DNA of 64,000 bases from Paenibacillus spongiae (GCF_024734895.1 NZ_CP091430.1:664501-728500), one strand, 5' to 3'; numbered from the stretch's first letter, positions 7,286 through 16,756 are shown. Numbers and translations are program-made. The notes: generated from the letters alone by a model not told the origin.

Positions 7286-9709
7286 GTGGGGGCAGTTACG
7301 CAAGGGGCGCAAGTGCGCCGGGCGGCGGTTATCGGCTCGGGCGTCATGGGCGCGGGCATTGCAGCTCATCTGGCCAATGCCGGCATGAGCGTGCTGCTGC
7401 TTGACATTCCGCCATCCGCATTGACGGAGGGCGAGCTGAAAGCGGGACGGACGCTAGAGGATCCGGCGGTGCGCAGCCGTCTGGCCGTCAGCGCTGTAGA
7501 GAAGCTGGCATCGTCGCAGCCGCCGGCGCTGTACGATCCGGCTTATATCGGACGGATTACGCCGGGTAACCTGGAGGACGACTTGCCCAAGCTGAGCGGA
7601 ATGGATTGGATTATCGAGGCCGTTGTGGAGCGGCTGGATGTGAAGCGGGACGTCCTGGCTCGCGTCGAATCGGTATGGAAACCGGGCACGATTGTGTCCT
7701 CGAATACATCGGGGCTGTCGGTGACGGCCATGGCGGAGGGGCGTGGAGAGGCGTTCCGGCAGCACTTTGCCGCAGCGCATTTCTTCAATCCGCCGAGGCA
7801 TATGAAGCTGGTGGAGGTGGTGCCGACGCCGGATACGGATCCCGCAGTCACCTCGAAGCTCATCGATATTTGCGAGCGGAGGCTGGGCAAAGGCGTCGTC
7901 AAGGCAAAGGATACGCCGAATTTCATTGCGAATCGGATCGGGACATACGGCATGCTGGTGACCATAGCGGCGATGCGGCAATTCGGGCTGACGGTCGATG
8001 AAGTGGATGCTTTGACCGGCCCGGCTATGGGCAGGCCGAAGACGGCGACATTCCGCATGCTCGATCTCGTCGGACTCGACACGCTGCTGCATGTGGTCGA
8101 TAACGTCCGCGGGCGGAGCGCCAGCGAGGAGGAACGGGCGGCGTTCGCGCGCCCTCCGGAGCTTGAAGAGCTGATCCGTCGCGGATGGATCGGCGAGAAG
8201 GCGGGGCAGGGCTTCTACCGGAAGATCAAGCGCACCGGAAGCGGCAGCGAGATCGAGACGATTGATTTGGCCACCATGACATACGCAGCCCGCCGGAATA
8301 TAAGCTCCCCCGTTATAGAGTCGGCCAAGGCTGCCAAAGGGGCGGCAGAGAAAGTCAAAGCGCTCCTCTTTACAGACGTGAACGATCGTTATGCCAGGTT
8401 TGCGTGGGCAACGGTGAAAGAGGTGCTGTTATATGCGGCCCGGCAGCGGGGGCATGTCGCCGACTCGATCGTCGACATCGACCGTGCGCTCGTATGGGGA
8501 TTCAACTGGGAACTGGGCCCGTTCGAGCTGTGGGATGCCATCGGACTGGAACGATCCGTAGAACGCATGAAGGCGGAGGGCGATGACGTTCCCGGTTGGG
8601 TAGAGGCATGGCTGTCCGCGGGAAACGGCACCTTCTACAGGACGGATGGCTTGCAGCGGTTCTATGCGGGCGATGCCGGGGAATGGCTGCCGGTGCCCGA
8701 AGAGACGGACGTGATTCCGCTTGCGGCGCTCAAGAAGGCGGGACGTATCGTGCTTGGCAATGCGGGGGCGAGCCTGATCGATATCGGCGACGATGTCGCA
8801 TGTCTGGCCTTCCATTCGCCGAACAACGCGATCGGCGGGGATATCTTGACGGCGATCCGGCAGAGCGCGGAGGAAGTGAGCCGGAACTGGCGCGGGCTGG
8901 TCGTGGCGAACGAGGGGCGGCATTTCTGCGTCGGGGCGAACCTGATGCTGCTCCTGATGGAAGCGCAGAATGGCGACTTTGACGAGGTGGACGACATTAT
9001 CCGGCTGTTTCAGGACAGTATGCTGGTACTCAAGAGGCTCGACCGGCCCGTCGTCGCCGCGCCGCACAGGATGACCCTGGGAGGCGGGGTGGAGGCCTGC
9101 CTGCCGGCGGATGCGATCGTATTCGCGGCGGAGACCTATTATGGGCTCGTCGAGACCGGTGTCGGCTTGATTCCCGCAGGAGGCGGCTGCAAGGAAGCGG
9201 CGATACTCGCCGCATCGCGAGCCGGCGCGGGCGGCGATGTCCAGCCGCACTTGAATGCGCTGTTCGAGACGATCGCGATGGCCAAGACGTCTACCAGCGG
9301 ATTCGATGTGCAGCGCATCGGCCTGAAGCGCCCGCAGGACCGGACCGTCATTCGCGGAGAGACGCGGATTGCCGAAGCGAAGCGGACCGTACTGGAGCTG
9401 GACCGGGCAGGCTATACGCCGCCTGATGCGAAGGCGCGCATCAGGGTTGCCGGCCGCGATGGGCGGGCCGTGCTGCAGCTCGGCGTAGAGGCGATGCGGC
9501 TCGGCGGACATATCAGCGCGCATGATGCGCACATCGGACGCAAGCTCGCGCATGTGCTTGCCGGCGGGGATGCTGCGCCGGGAGCGGAAGTGAGCGAGCG
9601 GTACATGCTCGATCTGGAACGCGAAGCGTTCCTCAGTCTGTGCGGCGAGCCGCTCACGCAAGCGCGGATGCGCCATATGCTCGCTACCGGCAAGCCGCTT
9701 CGCAATTAA
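7286..9709 (+). CDS. fadN: 3-hydroxyacyl-CoA dehydrogenase / enoyl-CoA hydratase FadN
   Basis: This bifunctional beta-oxidation enzyme of about 807 residues hydrates enoyl-CoA and oxidises 3-hydroxyacyl-CoA with NAD. The N-terminal Rossmann motif is GSGVMGAGIAAHLANAG (about 14-30). The dehydrogenase domain contains SSNTSGLSVTAMAEG and HFFNPPRHMKLVEVV. The crotonase domain is C-terminal (about 500-680), with EGRHFCVGANL and GGGVEACLPADAIVFA. This dehydrogenase-first order is that of Bacillus FadN, the reverse of E. coli FadB. I prefer the GTG at 7286, which has AAGGGGGGAA six bases upstream and gives the family's usual short N-terminus; an ATG at 7259 adds nine residues but lacks a spaced site. 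It is the second gene of the operon. Confidence 0.92.
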   Translation: MGAVTQGAQVRRAAVIGSGVMGAGIAAHLANAGMSVLLLDIPPSALTEGELKAGRTLEDPAVRSRLAVSAVEKLASSQPPALYDPAYIGRITPGNLEDDLPKLSGMDWIIEAVVERLDVKRDVLARVESVWKPGTIVSSNTSGLSVTAMAEGRGEAFRQHFAAAHFFNPPRHMKLVEVVPTPDTDPAVTSKLIDICERRLGKGVVKAKDTPNFIANRIGTYGMLVTIAAMRQFGLTVDEVDALTGPAMGRPKTATFRMLDLVGLDTLLHVVDNVRGRSASEEERAAFARPPELEELIRRGWIGEKAGQGFYRKIKRTGSGSEIETIDLATMTYAARRNISSPVIESAKAAKGAAEKVKALLFTDVNDRYARFAWATVKEVLLYAARQRGHVADSIVDIDRALVWGFNWELGPFELWDAIGLERSVERMKAEGDDVPGWVEAWLSAGNGTFYRTDGLQRFYAGDAGEWLPVPEETDVIPLAALKKAGRIVLGNAGASLIDIGDDVACLAFHSPNNAIGGDILTAIRQSAEEVSRNWRGLVVANEGRHFCVGANLMLLLMEAQNGDFDEVDDIIRLFQDSMLVLKRLDRPVVAAPHRMTLGGGVEACLPADAIVFAAETYYGLVETGVGLIPAGGGCKEAAILAASRAGAGGDVQPHLNALFETIAMAKTSTSGFDVQRIGLKRPQDRTVIRGETRIAEAKRTVLELDRAGYTPPDAKARIRVAGRDGRAVLQLGVEAMRLGGHISAHDAHIGRKLAHVLAGGDAAPGAEVSERYMLDLEREAFLSLCGEPLTQARMRHMLATGKPLRN

Positions 9710-9767
9710 TAAGTGAGCGTGATTGAGCGCGGGCGGCAGTCGAAGCTGGCATGCGGAAGAATAAAAA

Positions 9768-9787
9768 TAATACTAAGTATTACTTAG
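9768..9787. promoter_or_regulatory. Overlapping perfect palindromes between fadN and fadA (operator candidate)
   Basis: TAATACT-A-AGTATTA (9768-9782) and CTAAGTA-T-TACTTAG (9773-9787) are both perfect inverted repeats with 7-base arms and overlap by ten bases. They sit in an unusually wide 123-base gap inside the fad operon, about 45 bases before the fadA start. This looks like an operator for a dimeric repressor such as a TetR-type fatty-acyl-CoA regulator, which is inference. Confidence 0.55.
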
Positions 9788-9832
9788 AATGACCGACGAA
9801 GGGGACATCATTCCCAATAAGGAGGAACTGCC

Positions 9833-11053
9833 TTGACGAATCCGACTACAAGTCCGACAACGGGACGTGATCCCGTTATCGTATCGGCGGTGCGGACGGC
9901 GGTCGGCCGGGCGAAGAAAGGGAGCCTGGCCGACACGCGCGCGGAAGATATGGGGCGCGCCGTGCTTCGCGCCGCCGTCGAGCGCGTGCCCGGGCTGACT
10001 CCCGAGGACGTCGAAGACGTCATTATCGGCTGCGCGATGCCCGAAGGCGAGCAGGGATTGAACTTTGCCCGCATTATGTCCCTCTATGCGGGCTTTCCGG
10101 TCGCGACGCCGGCTGTGACCGTGAACCGCTTCTGCGCTTCAGGGCTGCAGGCCATCGCTTACGCCGCAGAACGGATCAGGCTCGGCGATGCCGACGTGAT
10201 CGTCGCCGGCGGGGTAGAGAGCATGAGCCATGTGCCGATGACCGGCTTCAAGACGGCGCCGCATCCCGGCATTGCGGACGCTATGCCGGAGATCTATATG
10301 GGGATGGGCCACACCGCCGAAGAGGTGGCCCGGCGCTATGGCGTGACGCGCGCGAAGCAGGATGCCTTCGCTGCCGGCAGCCACAAGAAAGCGGCTGCCG
10401 CCATCGCCGCCGGCAAGTTCCGGGACGAAATTATCCCGCTGCATGTGCGGCGCGAAGGCGTCGACGACAACGGCAGACCTTGGGCGCGTTCATTCGTCTT
10501 CGATACCGATGAATGCGTAAGGCCGGATACAACGCCGGATATTCTCGCGATGCTCAAACCGTCCTTCGCGAGAGAAGGGACGGTAACGGCCGGCAATGCA
10601 TCGCCGGTGAGCGACGGCGCGGCGGCGGTCGTCGTCATGAGCCGCGAGCATGCGGATCGGATCGGCGCGGAGCCGCTGGCTACCTTCCGCGTGTTCAGCG
10701 TTGCCGGCGTCGCGCCGGAAGTCATGGGGATCGGCCCCATCGAAGCGATCCCCCGGGCGCTCGGCCGAGCAGGCATAAGCCTCGAGCAGGTTGGCCTGTT
10801 CGAGCTTAATGAGGCGTTCGCCGCGCAGTGCGTGCCGATCATCGAGCGGCTGGAGCTCGATCCGGACGCGGTCAACGTGAACGGAGGGGCTATCGCGCTT
10901 GGGCATCCGCTCGGATGCACAGGGGCGAAGCTGACCGTATCGCTTGTTCACGAGCTGCGGAGGCGGGGCGGAGGGATCGGTGTCGTGTCCATGTGCGTCG
11001 GCGGCGGCATGGGCGCTGCGGGGGTACTGGAAGTTCATGGCGAAAGGAGCTGA
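9833..11053 (+). CDS. fadA: Acetyl-CoA C-acyltransferase (3-ketoacyl-CoA thiolase)
   Basis: This 406-residue thiolase cleaves 3-ketoacyl-CoA in the last step of the beta-oxidation cycle. The nucleophilic cysteine lies in VNRFCASGLQAIAYA (about residue 100). The catalytic His is in NGGAIALGHPLGCTGAK, and the second Cys in SMCVGGGMGAAGVLE near the C-terminus. Length and motif order are those of degradative thiolases. The TTG start at 9833 follows AAGGAGGAACTGCC, an ideal spacing. The stop at 11053 is five bases from the next start, so fadA and fadE are likely translationally linked. The gap before it holds the palindromic operator candidate, so fadA may have its own promoter. Confidence 0.95.
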   Translation: MTNPTTSPTTGRDPVIVSAVRTAVGRAKKGSLADTRAEDMGRAVLRAAVERVPGLTPEDVEDVIIGCAMPEGEQGLNFARIMSLYAGFPVATPAVTVNRFCASGLQAIAYAAERIRLGDADVIVAGGVESMSHVPMTGFKTAPHPGIADAMPEIYMGMGHTAEEVARRYGVTRAKQDAFAAGSHKKAAAAIAAGKFRDEIIPLHVRREGVDDNGRPWARSFVFDTDECVRPDTTPDILAMLKPSFAREGTVTAGNASPVSDGAAAVVVMSREHADRIGAEPLATFRVFSVAGVAPEVMGIGPIEAIPRALGRAGISLEQVGLFELNEAFAAQCVPIIERLELDPDAVNVNGGAIALGHPLGCTGAKLTVSLVHELRRRGGGIGVVSMCVGGGMGAAGVLEVHGERS

Positions 11054-11057
11054 TAAT

Positions 11058-12857
11058 ATGGCGCAAGCAAACCGCTGGGGCGGCCGCTTTGTTATGGATG
11101 ACATTCCGCCGGAAGCGGTTGTCACCCCGGAGGATTTCACGGAGGAGCAGCGGATGATCGCAGATACGGCGCGCGCGTTCGTGGCAGGGGAAGTGCGTCC
11201 GCGCGATGCCGAGATTGAAGCGCTTGACTATGCGTTAACCGTCGAATTGATGCAGAAGGCCGGGGAGCTTGGATTGCTGGGCGCCGACGTTCCGGAAGAA
11301 TACGGCGGACTCGGCCTCGATAAGGTCAGCACGACATTGCTTGCGGAGACGCTTGCCGAAGCGTCCTCATTCGCGCTGTCCGTCGGCGCCCACGTCGGGA
11401 TCGGCACGCTGCCGATCGTCTTCTTCGGCACGCCGGAGCAGAAGAAGCGCTACCTGCCCGATCTGGCCGCGGGAACCCGCATCGCGGCGTACTGCCTGAC
11501 CGAGCCGGCTTCCGGATCCGACGCGCTTGGCGCGAAGACAACGGCGAGGCTGTCGCCGGACGGGACGCATTATGTGCTGAACGGCTCCAAGCTGTACATT
11601 ACGAACGCGGGGTTCGCAGACATCTTTATCGTATATGCGAAGGTGGACGGCGACCATTTTACGGCATTCATTGTGGAGCGCGGAGCGAAGGGGTTCGCCA
11701 TCGGACCCGAGGAGCACAAGATGGGCATCAAAGGCTCGTCGACATGCCCGCTGTTCTTCGACGATACGCCGGTTCCGGTCGGGAATGTGCTCGGTCAGGT
11801 GGGCAAAGGCCACCTCATCGCCTTCAACATTCTGAATATCGGCCGGTTCAAGCTGGCCGCCGCCTGTGTCGGGGGAGCCAAAGAGACGATTGCGCTCGCC
11901 GCCCAATATGCCGGAACACGCAAGCAGTTCGGACGCACGATCTCCTCCTTCCCGCTCATCGGCGCGAAGCTGGCGGACATGAACATCGCGGCCTATGTCA
12001 TGGAAAGCATGGTGTACCGCACCGCGGGCTGGATCGACGAGATGCTGCGGGATTCCGGGGAGGCGGCGGAAGCGGCTGGTACTGCTGGCGACAGCGGGCT
12101 GCGGGCCGCCAAGGCGATCAGCGAATATGCGCTCGAATGCTCCATCAATAAAGTGTTTGCGACCGAAGCGCTCGATTTTGTGGCCGACGAAGCCGTGCAA
12201 ATCCACGGCGGCTACGGCTACATCCGGGAGTATAAAGTGGAACGGATCTACCGGGATTCGCGGATCAACCGGATTTTTGAGGGAACGAATGAAATCAACC
12301 GCATGCTTATTCCGGGAACATTGATGAAGAAGGCGCTCAAAGGCGAGCTGCCGCTGCTGCAAAAAACGCGCGCGCTGCAGGCGGAGCTTCTGCAGCCCAT
12401 GCCGGTGCCCGATTTCGAGGCGCCGCTCAGCAAGGAAACGTACCGGATTCAGCAGGCGAAGAAAACCTTTCTTGCCGTCGGAGGCCTTGCGGTGCAGAAG
12501 TATGGGCTTGCGCTCGAGCAGCAGCAGGAGGTGCTCTGCCTGCTCGCCGATATGATGATTCAAATCTATGCGATGGAAAGCGCCAATCTCCGCACGCGAA
12601 AGATGCTCGCGCGTACCGGCGGAAGCGCAGCGAAAGCGAAGGCCTCTATCGAGATGACCGTCGTGTTCGTACAGGAGGCGATGGACCGGATCGAACGCTA
12701 TGCCCGGACCGCTCTGACCGCCATGGAAGAAGGGGATGGGCTGCAGGTGCAGCTGTCCGTGCTGAAGAAGCTCATGCGCGCCCCGTTATCCGATACGGTG
12801 GCGCTCAAGCGGAACATTGCACAGCGGATCGTCCGCAGCGAACATTACATCACCTAA
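11058..12857 (+). CDS. fadE: Acyl-CoA dehydrogenase FadE
   Basis: This FAD enzyme of about 599 residues introduces the 2,3 double bond into acyl-CoA. It has AYCLTEPASGSDALGAKTTA (substrate/FAD loop), FGRTISSFPLIGAKLADM, and the motif GGYGYIREYKVERIYRDSR followed by FEGTNEINR. The roughly 200 residues after position 400 form the extra helical domain seen in Bacillus FadE and in very-long-chain dehydrogenases, explaining the length over the usual 380. The ATG at 11058 follows AAAGGAGC; upstream in-frame codons belong to the fadA region and are not used. Electrons probably go to an ETF not encoded here and then to FadF. Confidence 0.95.
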   Translation: MAQANRWGGRFVMDDIPPEAVVTPEDFTEEQRMIADTARAFVAGEVRPRDAEIEALDYALTVELMQKAGELGLLGADVPEEYGGLGLDKVSTTLLAETLAEASSFALSVGAHVGIGTLPIVFFGTPEQKKRYLPDLAAGTRIAAYCLTEPASGSDALGAKTTARLSPDGTHYVLNGSKLYITNAGFADIFIVYAKVDGDHFTAFIVERGAKGFAIGPEEHKMGIKGSSTCPLFFDDTPVPVGNVLGQVGKGHLIAFNILNIGRFKLAAACVGGAKETIALAAQYAGTRKQFGRTISSFPLIGAKLADMNIAAYVMESMVYRTAGWIDEMLRDSGEAAEAAGTAGDSGLRAAKAISEYALECSINKVFATEALDFVADEAVQIHGGYGYIREYKVERIYRDSRINRIFEGTNEINRMLIPGTLMKKALKGELPLLQKTRALQAELLQPMPVPDFEAPLSKETYRIQQAKKTFLAVGGLAVQKYGLALEQQQEVLCLLADMMIQIYAMESANLRTRKMLARTGGSAAKAKASIEMTVVFVQEAMDRIERYARTALTAMEEGDGLQVQLSVLKKLMRAPLSDTVALKRNIAQRIVRSEHYIT

Positions 12858-12869
12858 GGGGGCTTCCAC

Positions 12870-14723
12870 GTGAGGGAATCGGATCAAGACATGAAGCCAT
12901 GGCTCCGTCATTACCCGCAGGAAGTTGCGCCTGACATCGATATTCCGGACTACAGCGTAGCGGATCTCTTGCGGCGGTCGGCTGCTGAATATCCGGAGCA
13001 TACAGCGCTTTATTTTCACGGCAAAAAAATGAATTACCGCGAGCTGCTGGCCGCTGCCAATAAGATGGCGGCCGGTCTGCAAGCGCTGGGAGTGGGCAAG
13101 GGCGAACGCGTCGCCATTATGCTGCCGAATTGTCCGCAGACGGTTATCGCGTACTTCGGCACGCTGCTGGCAGGCGCCATCGCCGTCATGACCAACCCGC
13201 TTTACGTGGAGCGGGAGCTGGAGCATCAGCTGCGGGATAGCGGGGCAGTGGCGATCATCGTACTCGACCTGCTGTACCCCCGCTTGGCAAGGGTGCGGGG
13301 GGAGGCGCCGGAGAAGGGAGCCGTGCCGGAACTTCGCCATGTCATCGTGACATCGATGAAGGACGGGTTGCCTTTTCCGAAAAGCCAGCTATATACCCTG
13401 AAGCAGCGACGCGAGGGCAATCGTCCCGCTGTGCCATACGGACGGCATGGCGTTCTCGCGTATTCGCGCTTCCTGGGGCGTGCGTCTGCGCAGCCGAAGG
13501 AAACGGACACCGATCCGTCGCGGGATATCGCCTTGCTGCAGTATACGGGCGGCACGACCGGGCTGGCCAAGGGCGTCATGCTGACCCATCGCAATCTCAT
13601 TGCGAACGCCGTCCAGACGGCGGCTTGGTGCTACCGGATGGGGGACGGGCGCGAGCGGTTCCTGGCCGCTCTCCCGCTGTTTCACGTGTTCGGTCTGACC
13701 GTCGTCATGAATCAGGCCGTACTGCGGGCGGGAATGCTCGTACTGCTGCCGAGGTTCGAGATCGATACCGTCCTCGAAACGATCAAGCGCCTGAAGCCGA
13801 CTGTATTTCCCGGGGCGCCTACCATGTACGTAGCAATCATTAATTTTAAGAATGTGAATAAATATGATTTATCGTCTATTGAGGCGTGCGTCAGCGGGGC
13901 GGCTCCACTCCCGCTTGAGGTGCAGGAGAGGTTCGAAGCGCTCACTGGCGGTAAATTGATCGAGGGGTACGGCTTGACGGAGGCTTCTCCGGTCACGCAT
14001 GCGAACCCGCTGTGGGGGAAGCGGAAAATCGCGACGATCGGACTGCCGCTGCCCGGCACCGATGCGGTAATCGTGGATGAGGAGACCGGCGATCCGCTCC
14101 CGCCCGGCCATATTGGCGAACTGCTGGTCCGCGGTCCGCAGGTGATGGCCGGCTACTGGAACCGGCCTGAGGATACGGCGGCGGCGCTGCGCGAGGGCTG
14201 GCTGTATACCGGCGATTTGGCGGTAATGGATGGGGACGGCTTCTTTGCCATTGTCGACCGCAAGAAGGATGTCATCATCGCTGGCGGCTTCAACGTGTAC
14301 CCGCGCGAGGTGGAGGAGGTGCTATACGAGCATCCGGCGGTGAAGGAAGCGGCCGTAATCGGAATTAAGGATGCTTACCGGGGTGAGACGGTCAAAGCAT
14401 TCGTCATTTTGAGGGAGGGCAGAACTGTATCCAGCATGCAGCTTGACCATTGGTGCCGCGAGAGGCTTGCGGCCTATAAGGTGCCTCACCAGTATGCGTT
14501 CCGGGATGAGCTGCCGATGACCATGATCGGCAAAGTGCTCCGGCGCAAGCTTCATGAGGAAGAGATTGCCGCCGCGCATCCCGGAGCTTCCGAGCAAGGG
14601 AATGACGCAGCGGCGCCAAGCACATCTCCTTCCTCCGCGGATGACGATGTGCCGGTGACATCTGACCCCGGCGAAGTTCCGCCTTCAGGGGGCGAGCCTG
14701 ACCGCGGGGAGGATGACCGATGA
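12870..14723 (+). CDS. lcfA: Long-chain fatty acid-CoA ligase
   Basis: This AMP-forming acyl-CoA synthetase activates fatty acids for the fad pathway. The P-loop-like motif is LLQYTGGTTGLAKGVMLTHRN (about 220), followed by GYGLTEASPVTH (about 370), YTGDLAVMDGDGFFAIVDRKKD (about 450) and the C-terminal lysine region GKVLRRKL (about 555). The last 50 or so residues, rich in Ser, Pro, Asp and Glu, are a low-complexity tail beyond the usual family end. That tail is odd and may be a linker or simply drift. The GTG at 12870 follows AAGGGGGCTTCC. The stop overlaps the next ATG (ATGA), so the ligase and the thioesterase are coupled. Confidence 0.93.
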   Translation: MRESDQDMKPWLRHYPQEVAPDIDIPDYSVADLLRRSAAEYPEHTALYFHGKKMNYRELLAAANKMAAGLQALGVGKGERVAIMLPNCPQTVIAYFGTLLAGAIAVMTNPLYVERELEHQLRDSGAVAIIVLDLLYPRLARVRGEAPEKGAVPELRHVIVTSMKDGLPFPKSQLYTLKQRREGNRPAVPYGRHGVLAYSRFLGRASAQPKETDTDPSRDIALLQYTGGTTGLAKGVMLTHRNLIANAVQTAAWCYRMGDGRERFLAALPLFHVFGLTVVMNQAVLRAGMLVLLPRFEIDTVLETIKRLKPTVFPGAPTMYVAIINFKNVNKYDLSSIEACVSGAAPLPLEVQERFEALTGGKLIEGYGLTEASPVTHANPLWGKRKIATIGLPLPGTDAVIVDEETGDPLPPGHIGELLVRGPQVMAGYWNRPEDTAAALREGWLYTGDLAVMDGDGFFAIVDRKKDVIIAGGFNVYPREVEEVLYEHPAVKEAAVIGIKDAYRGETVKAFVILREGRTVSSMQLDHWCRERLAAYKVPHQYAFRDELPMTMIGKVLRRKLHEEEIAAAHPGASEQGNDAAAPSTSPSSADDDVPVTSDPGEVPPSGGEPDRGEDDR

Positions 14724-15151
14724 CGGAGATCGAGAGGGGGAAATCGGCGGGTCGCTCCGATAGCTGGATGCGTCTTGAAGAAGCTGCCCGAGCAACCTTC
14801 TGGGGGTATCTTGGCTGCGAAGTGGTTCAAGCGGATAGCCGTCAATCGCTTATTCGTCTGAAGCTTCGGCCCGAGCACTTGAATTTGCTTGGCATCGTTC
14901 ACGGCGGGGTGCTCGCTTCGCTCATGGACAATGCGATGGGGCTCGTCGTCATGATCGGCAGCCCCGATGACAAAACCGTTACCGCGAACATGAACATTCA
15001 ATATCTGAAAAGTGCAAATAGCGGCACGCTTTCGTGCGAGGCACGGCTCGTGCACCGTTCGCGCCGATCGTTCACGCTGCAGAGCAGTATATATGGGGAG
15101 GATGGGGATTTGCTCGCCTGGGGAAGCGGGTCATTCCGGTTAGTAATATAA
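14720..15151 (+). CDS. PaaI-family hotdog thioesterase
   Basis: This 143-residue protein has the signature of PaaI/YdiI-like acyl-CoA thioesterases: NLLGIVHGGVLASLMDNAMG, where the HGG and the acidic residue in the following helix are typical active-site parts, then TANMNIQYLKSANSGTLSCEA. It overlaps the acyl-CoA ligase by four bases and ends the fad operon. A role in releasing CoA from dead-end or excess acyl-CoA during fatty acid degradation is inferred from this position. No terminator is obvious before the next promoter at 15192. Confidence 0.85.
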   Translation: MTEIERGKSAGRSDSWMRLEEAARATFWGYLGCEVVQADSRQSLIRLKLRPEHLNLLGIVHGGVLASLMDNAMGLVVMIGSPDDKTVTANMNIQYLKSANSGTLSCEARLVHRSRRSFTLQSSIYGEDGDLLAWGSGSFRLVI

Positions 15152-15191
15152 TTGTTACATGTTACAATTCTGTAGCGGCAAGTCCATCTGA

Positions 15192-15220
15192 TTGAAAGCG
15201 TTATCTATTTCCCCTATACT
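15192..15220 (+). promoter_or_regulatory. SigA-type promoter before the small membrane protein gene
   Basis: TTGAAA (15192-15197) and TATACT (15215-15220) are 17 bases apart. An imperfect palindrome, ATTGTTACATGTTACAAT (about 15150-15167), lies just upstream and could be an operator. Confidence 0.75.
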
Positions 15221-15262
15221 TAGCCTATGAATGGAATTAGGCTGGGCAAAGGGGGCACGACT

Positions 15263-15472
15263 ATGGTAAGTCCGTGGATTACGACGATTGTGATCATATT
15301 TGGCATATTGGTATCTATAGGCTGCGTGATCGCTTATTTGCGCGTCTACAAGAACAGTGCCTGGTCCGCGTCCCGTAAGCCTGAGAGCAATACGCCGCCT
15401 CTCGCAGTATTCCCGCACGATGAGATGCCTATGAAGGATCAAAATGAACCGCCAAATAACGACAAACATTGA
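15263..15472 (+). CDS. Small single-pass membrane protein
   Basis: This protein of about 69 residues starts MVSPWITTIVIIFGILVSIG with one membrane helix (about 5-25), followed by a polar, proline-rich tail ending in NDKH. The ATG at 15263 follows AAAGGGGG; the in-frame ATG at 15227 lies too near the promoter and has no site. It resembles the small YtzI-type membrane proteins of Bacillus in layout, but I cannot claim homology. Function unknown. Confidence 0.6.
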   Translation: MVSPWITTIVIIFGILVSIGCVIAYLRVYKNSAWSASRKPESNTPPLAVFPHDEMPMKDQNEPPNNDKH

Positions 15473-15702
15473 GCTTAAAGGAAAATGAACATTGTGTTCG
15501 CTTTTATCTCTTGTTCAGAAATGTTATAATTGAATGACAAATGAAAATACTCTCCTTTTTTTTGGTTGATGTTGAAGCCAGTCGCCTGTTTGATCTCTAG
15601 TTTGTTCGACGCAGATGGGTATCCAGCGAACGGAAACGAATCCGGCCGCGTTCTCGCGCATGAATTATTAGGACCACCAACCGTTGATAGGGAGGGGATT
15701 TC

Positions 15703-15891
15703 ATGGCGAAAAGAAGCCATAATGAAGTCAAAGAAAGCCTAAAGGAACTCACGAGAATTTTTCAACCCAAGGACTCGAAAAAGTTCGTCCGCGATTATAT
15801 CCGTAAATATCGGATCATGGGTGGGTATGAAGAGGAACTTACGATGTTAGTCGAGCATGAGATGGGCAAGCTTCGCTCATCCGTCAGTTGA
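15703..15891 (+). CDS. Conserved-looking small basic protein, function unknown
   Basis: This 62-residue soluble protein is highly charged and helical (EVKESLKELTRIFQPKDSKK, then VRDYIRKYRIMGGYEEE). The start is well supported by GGGAGGGGATTTC before the ATG, and a terminator follows 15 bases after the stop. It has no signal peptide or membrane segment. I do not recognise the family. Confidence 0.65.
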   Translation: MAKRSHNEVKESLKELTRIFQPKDSKKFVRDYIRKYRIMGGYEEELTMLVEHEMGKLRSSVS

Positions 15892-15905
15892 ATAATCAAT
15901 ACTCT

Positions 15906-15939
15906 GCCTTGCCTGGTCATCAGGACAAGGCTTTTTTGT
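15906..15939 (+). terminator. Rho-independent terminator
   Basis: GCCTTGCCTG-gtcat-CAGGACAAGGC forms a hairpin with one mismatch, followed by TTTTTTG. Confidence 0.85.
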
Positions 15940-15993
15940 TTCCTTGCACCGTGACCGCATTTAGACACCTGGTGAGCAGGAGGGACACAGCGT

Positions 15994-16737
15994 ATGATCG
16001 AACTGAAGACCGATGATCAAATTCAATGCATTCGCAGAGCGGGACGAATCGTAGCTGCATGCCATGAGGAGATCGCGCGCCGGATAAAGCCGGGATTGAC
16101 GACAGCCGAGATCGATCGGTTCGTGGAGGATTATATGAAGCTTCATGGAGCCAGACCAGCCCAAAAAGGTTATAAGGGCTATCCGTATGCGACCTGCGCA
16201 TCGGTGAACGAAGTCGTCTGCCACGGCTTTCCGACCGATAAGCCGCTGCAGGATGGCGATATCGTGACGATCGATATGGTCGCCGAGCTGGATGGCTGGA
16301 TGGCCGATTCGGCATGGACCTATACGCTGGGGAATACCGCCCCGGAGGTATTGAAGCTGGCCAAGGCGACGAAGCAAGCGCTGTTTGCGGGCATCGCCCA
16401 AGCCGTCCCGGGCCGCAGGCTCGGGGATATCGGCCATGCGGTGCAGCAGGCGGCGGAGCGGGAAGGCTTCATGATCGTCGATAGCTTCGTCGGGCACGGC
16501 ATAGGCCGCAGCATGCATGAAGCGCCGCAGGTGAAGCATTGCGGGAAGCCCGGTACCGGGAAGCGGCTCCGGCGGGGGATGGTCATTACGATCGAACCGA
16601 TTCTGGCGATGGGGATGCCCTATATTAATATCGACGAAGACGGATGGACCGCCCGGACCTTCGACGGAATGCGGTCGGCTCAATACGAGCATACCATTGC
16701 GATAACGGATGGAGAGCCCATCATTTTAACGTGTTAA
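15994..16737 (+). CDS. map: Type I methionine aminopeptidase
   Basis: This 247-residue enzyme removes the N-terminal Met from nascent proteins using two metal ions. The metal ligands are visible in order: Asp in DIVTIDMVAELDGWMADSA (two Asp), His in GHGIGRSMHEAPQVKH, Glu in VITIEPILAMG, and Glu in SAQYEHTIAI. The length is normal for type Ia. The start follows GGAGGGACACAGCGT. It is a stand-alone copy rather than one in the secY-adk ribosomal region, so it may be a second Map in this genome; that cannot be checked here. A terminator follows. Confidence 0.95.
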   Translation: MIELKTDDQIQCIRRAGRIVAACHEEIARRIKPGLTTAEIDRFVEDYMKLHGARPAQKGYKGYPYATCASVNEVVCHGFPTDKPLQDGDIVTIDMVAELDGWMADSAWTYTLGNTAPEVLKLAKATKQALFAGIAQAVPGRRLGDIGHAVQQAAEREGFMIVDSFVGHGIGRSMHEAPQVKHCGKPGTGKRLRRGMVITIEPILAMGMPYINIDEDGWTARTFDGMRSAQYEHTIAITDGEPIILTC

Positions 16738-16756
16738 TCATATCGAGCTGCTGAAT

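Noticed and set aside
8429-9676. 415-codon minus-strand frame opposite fadN
   Set aside because: Antisense shadow of the crotonase and dehydrogenase domains; His/Arg-rich nonsense composition.
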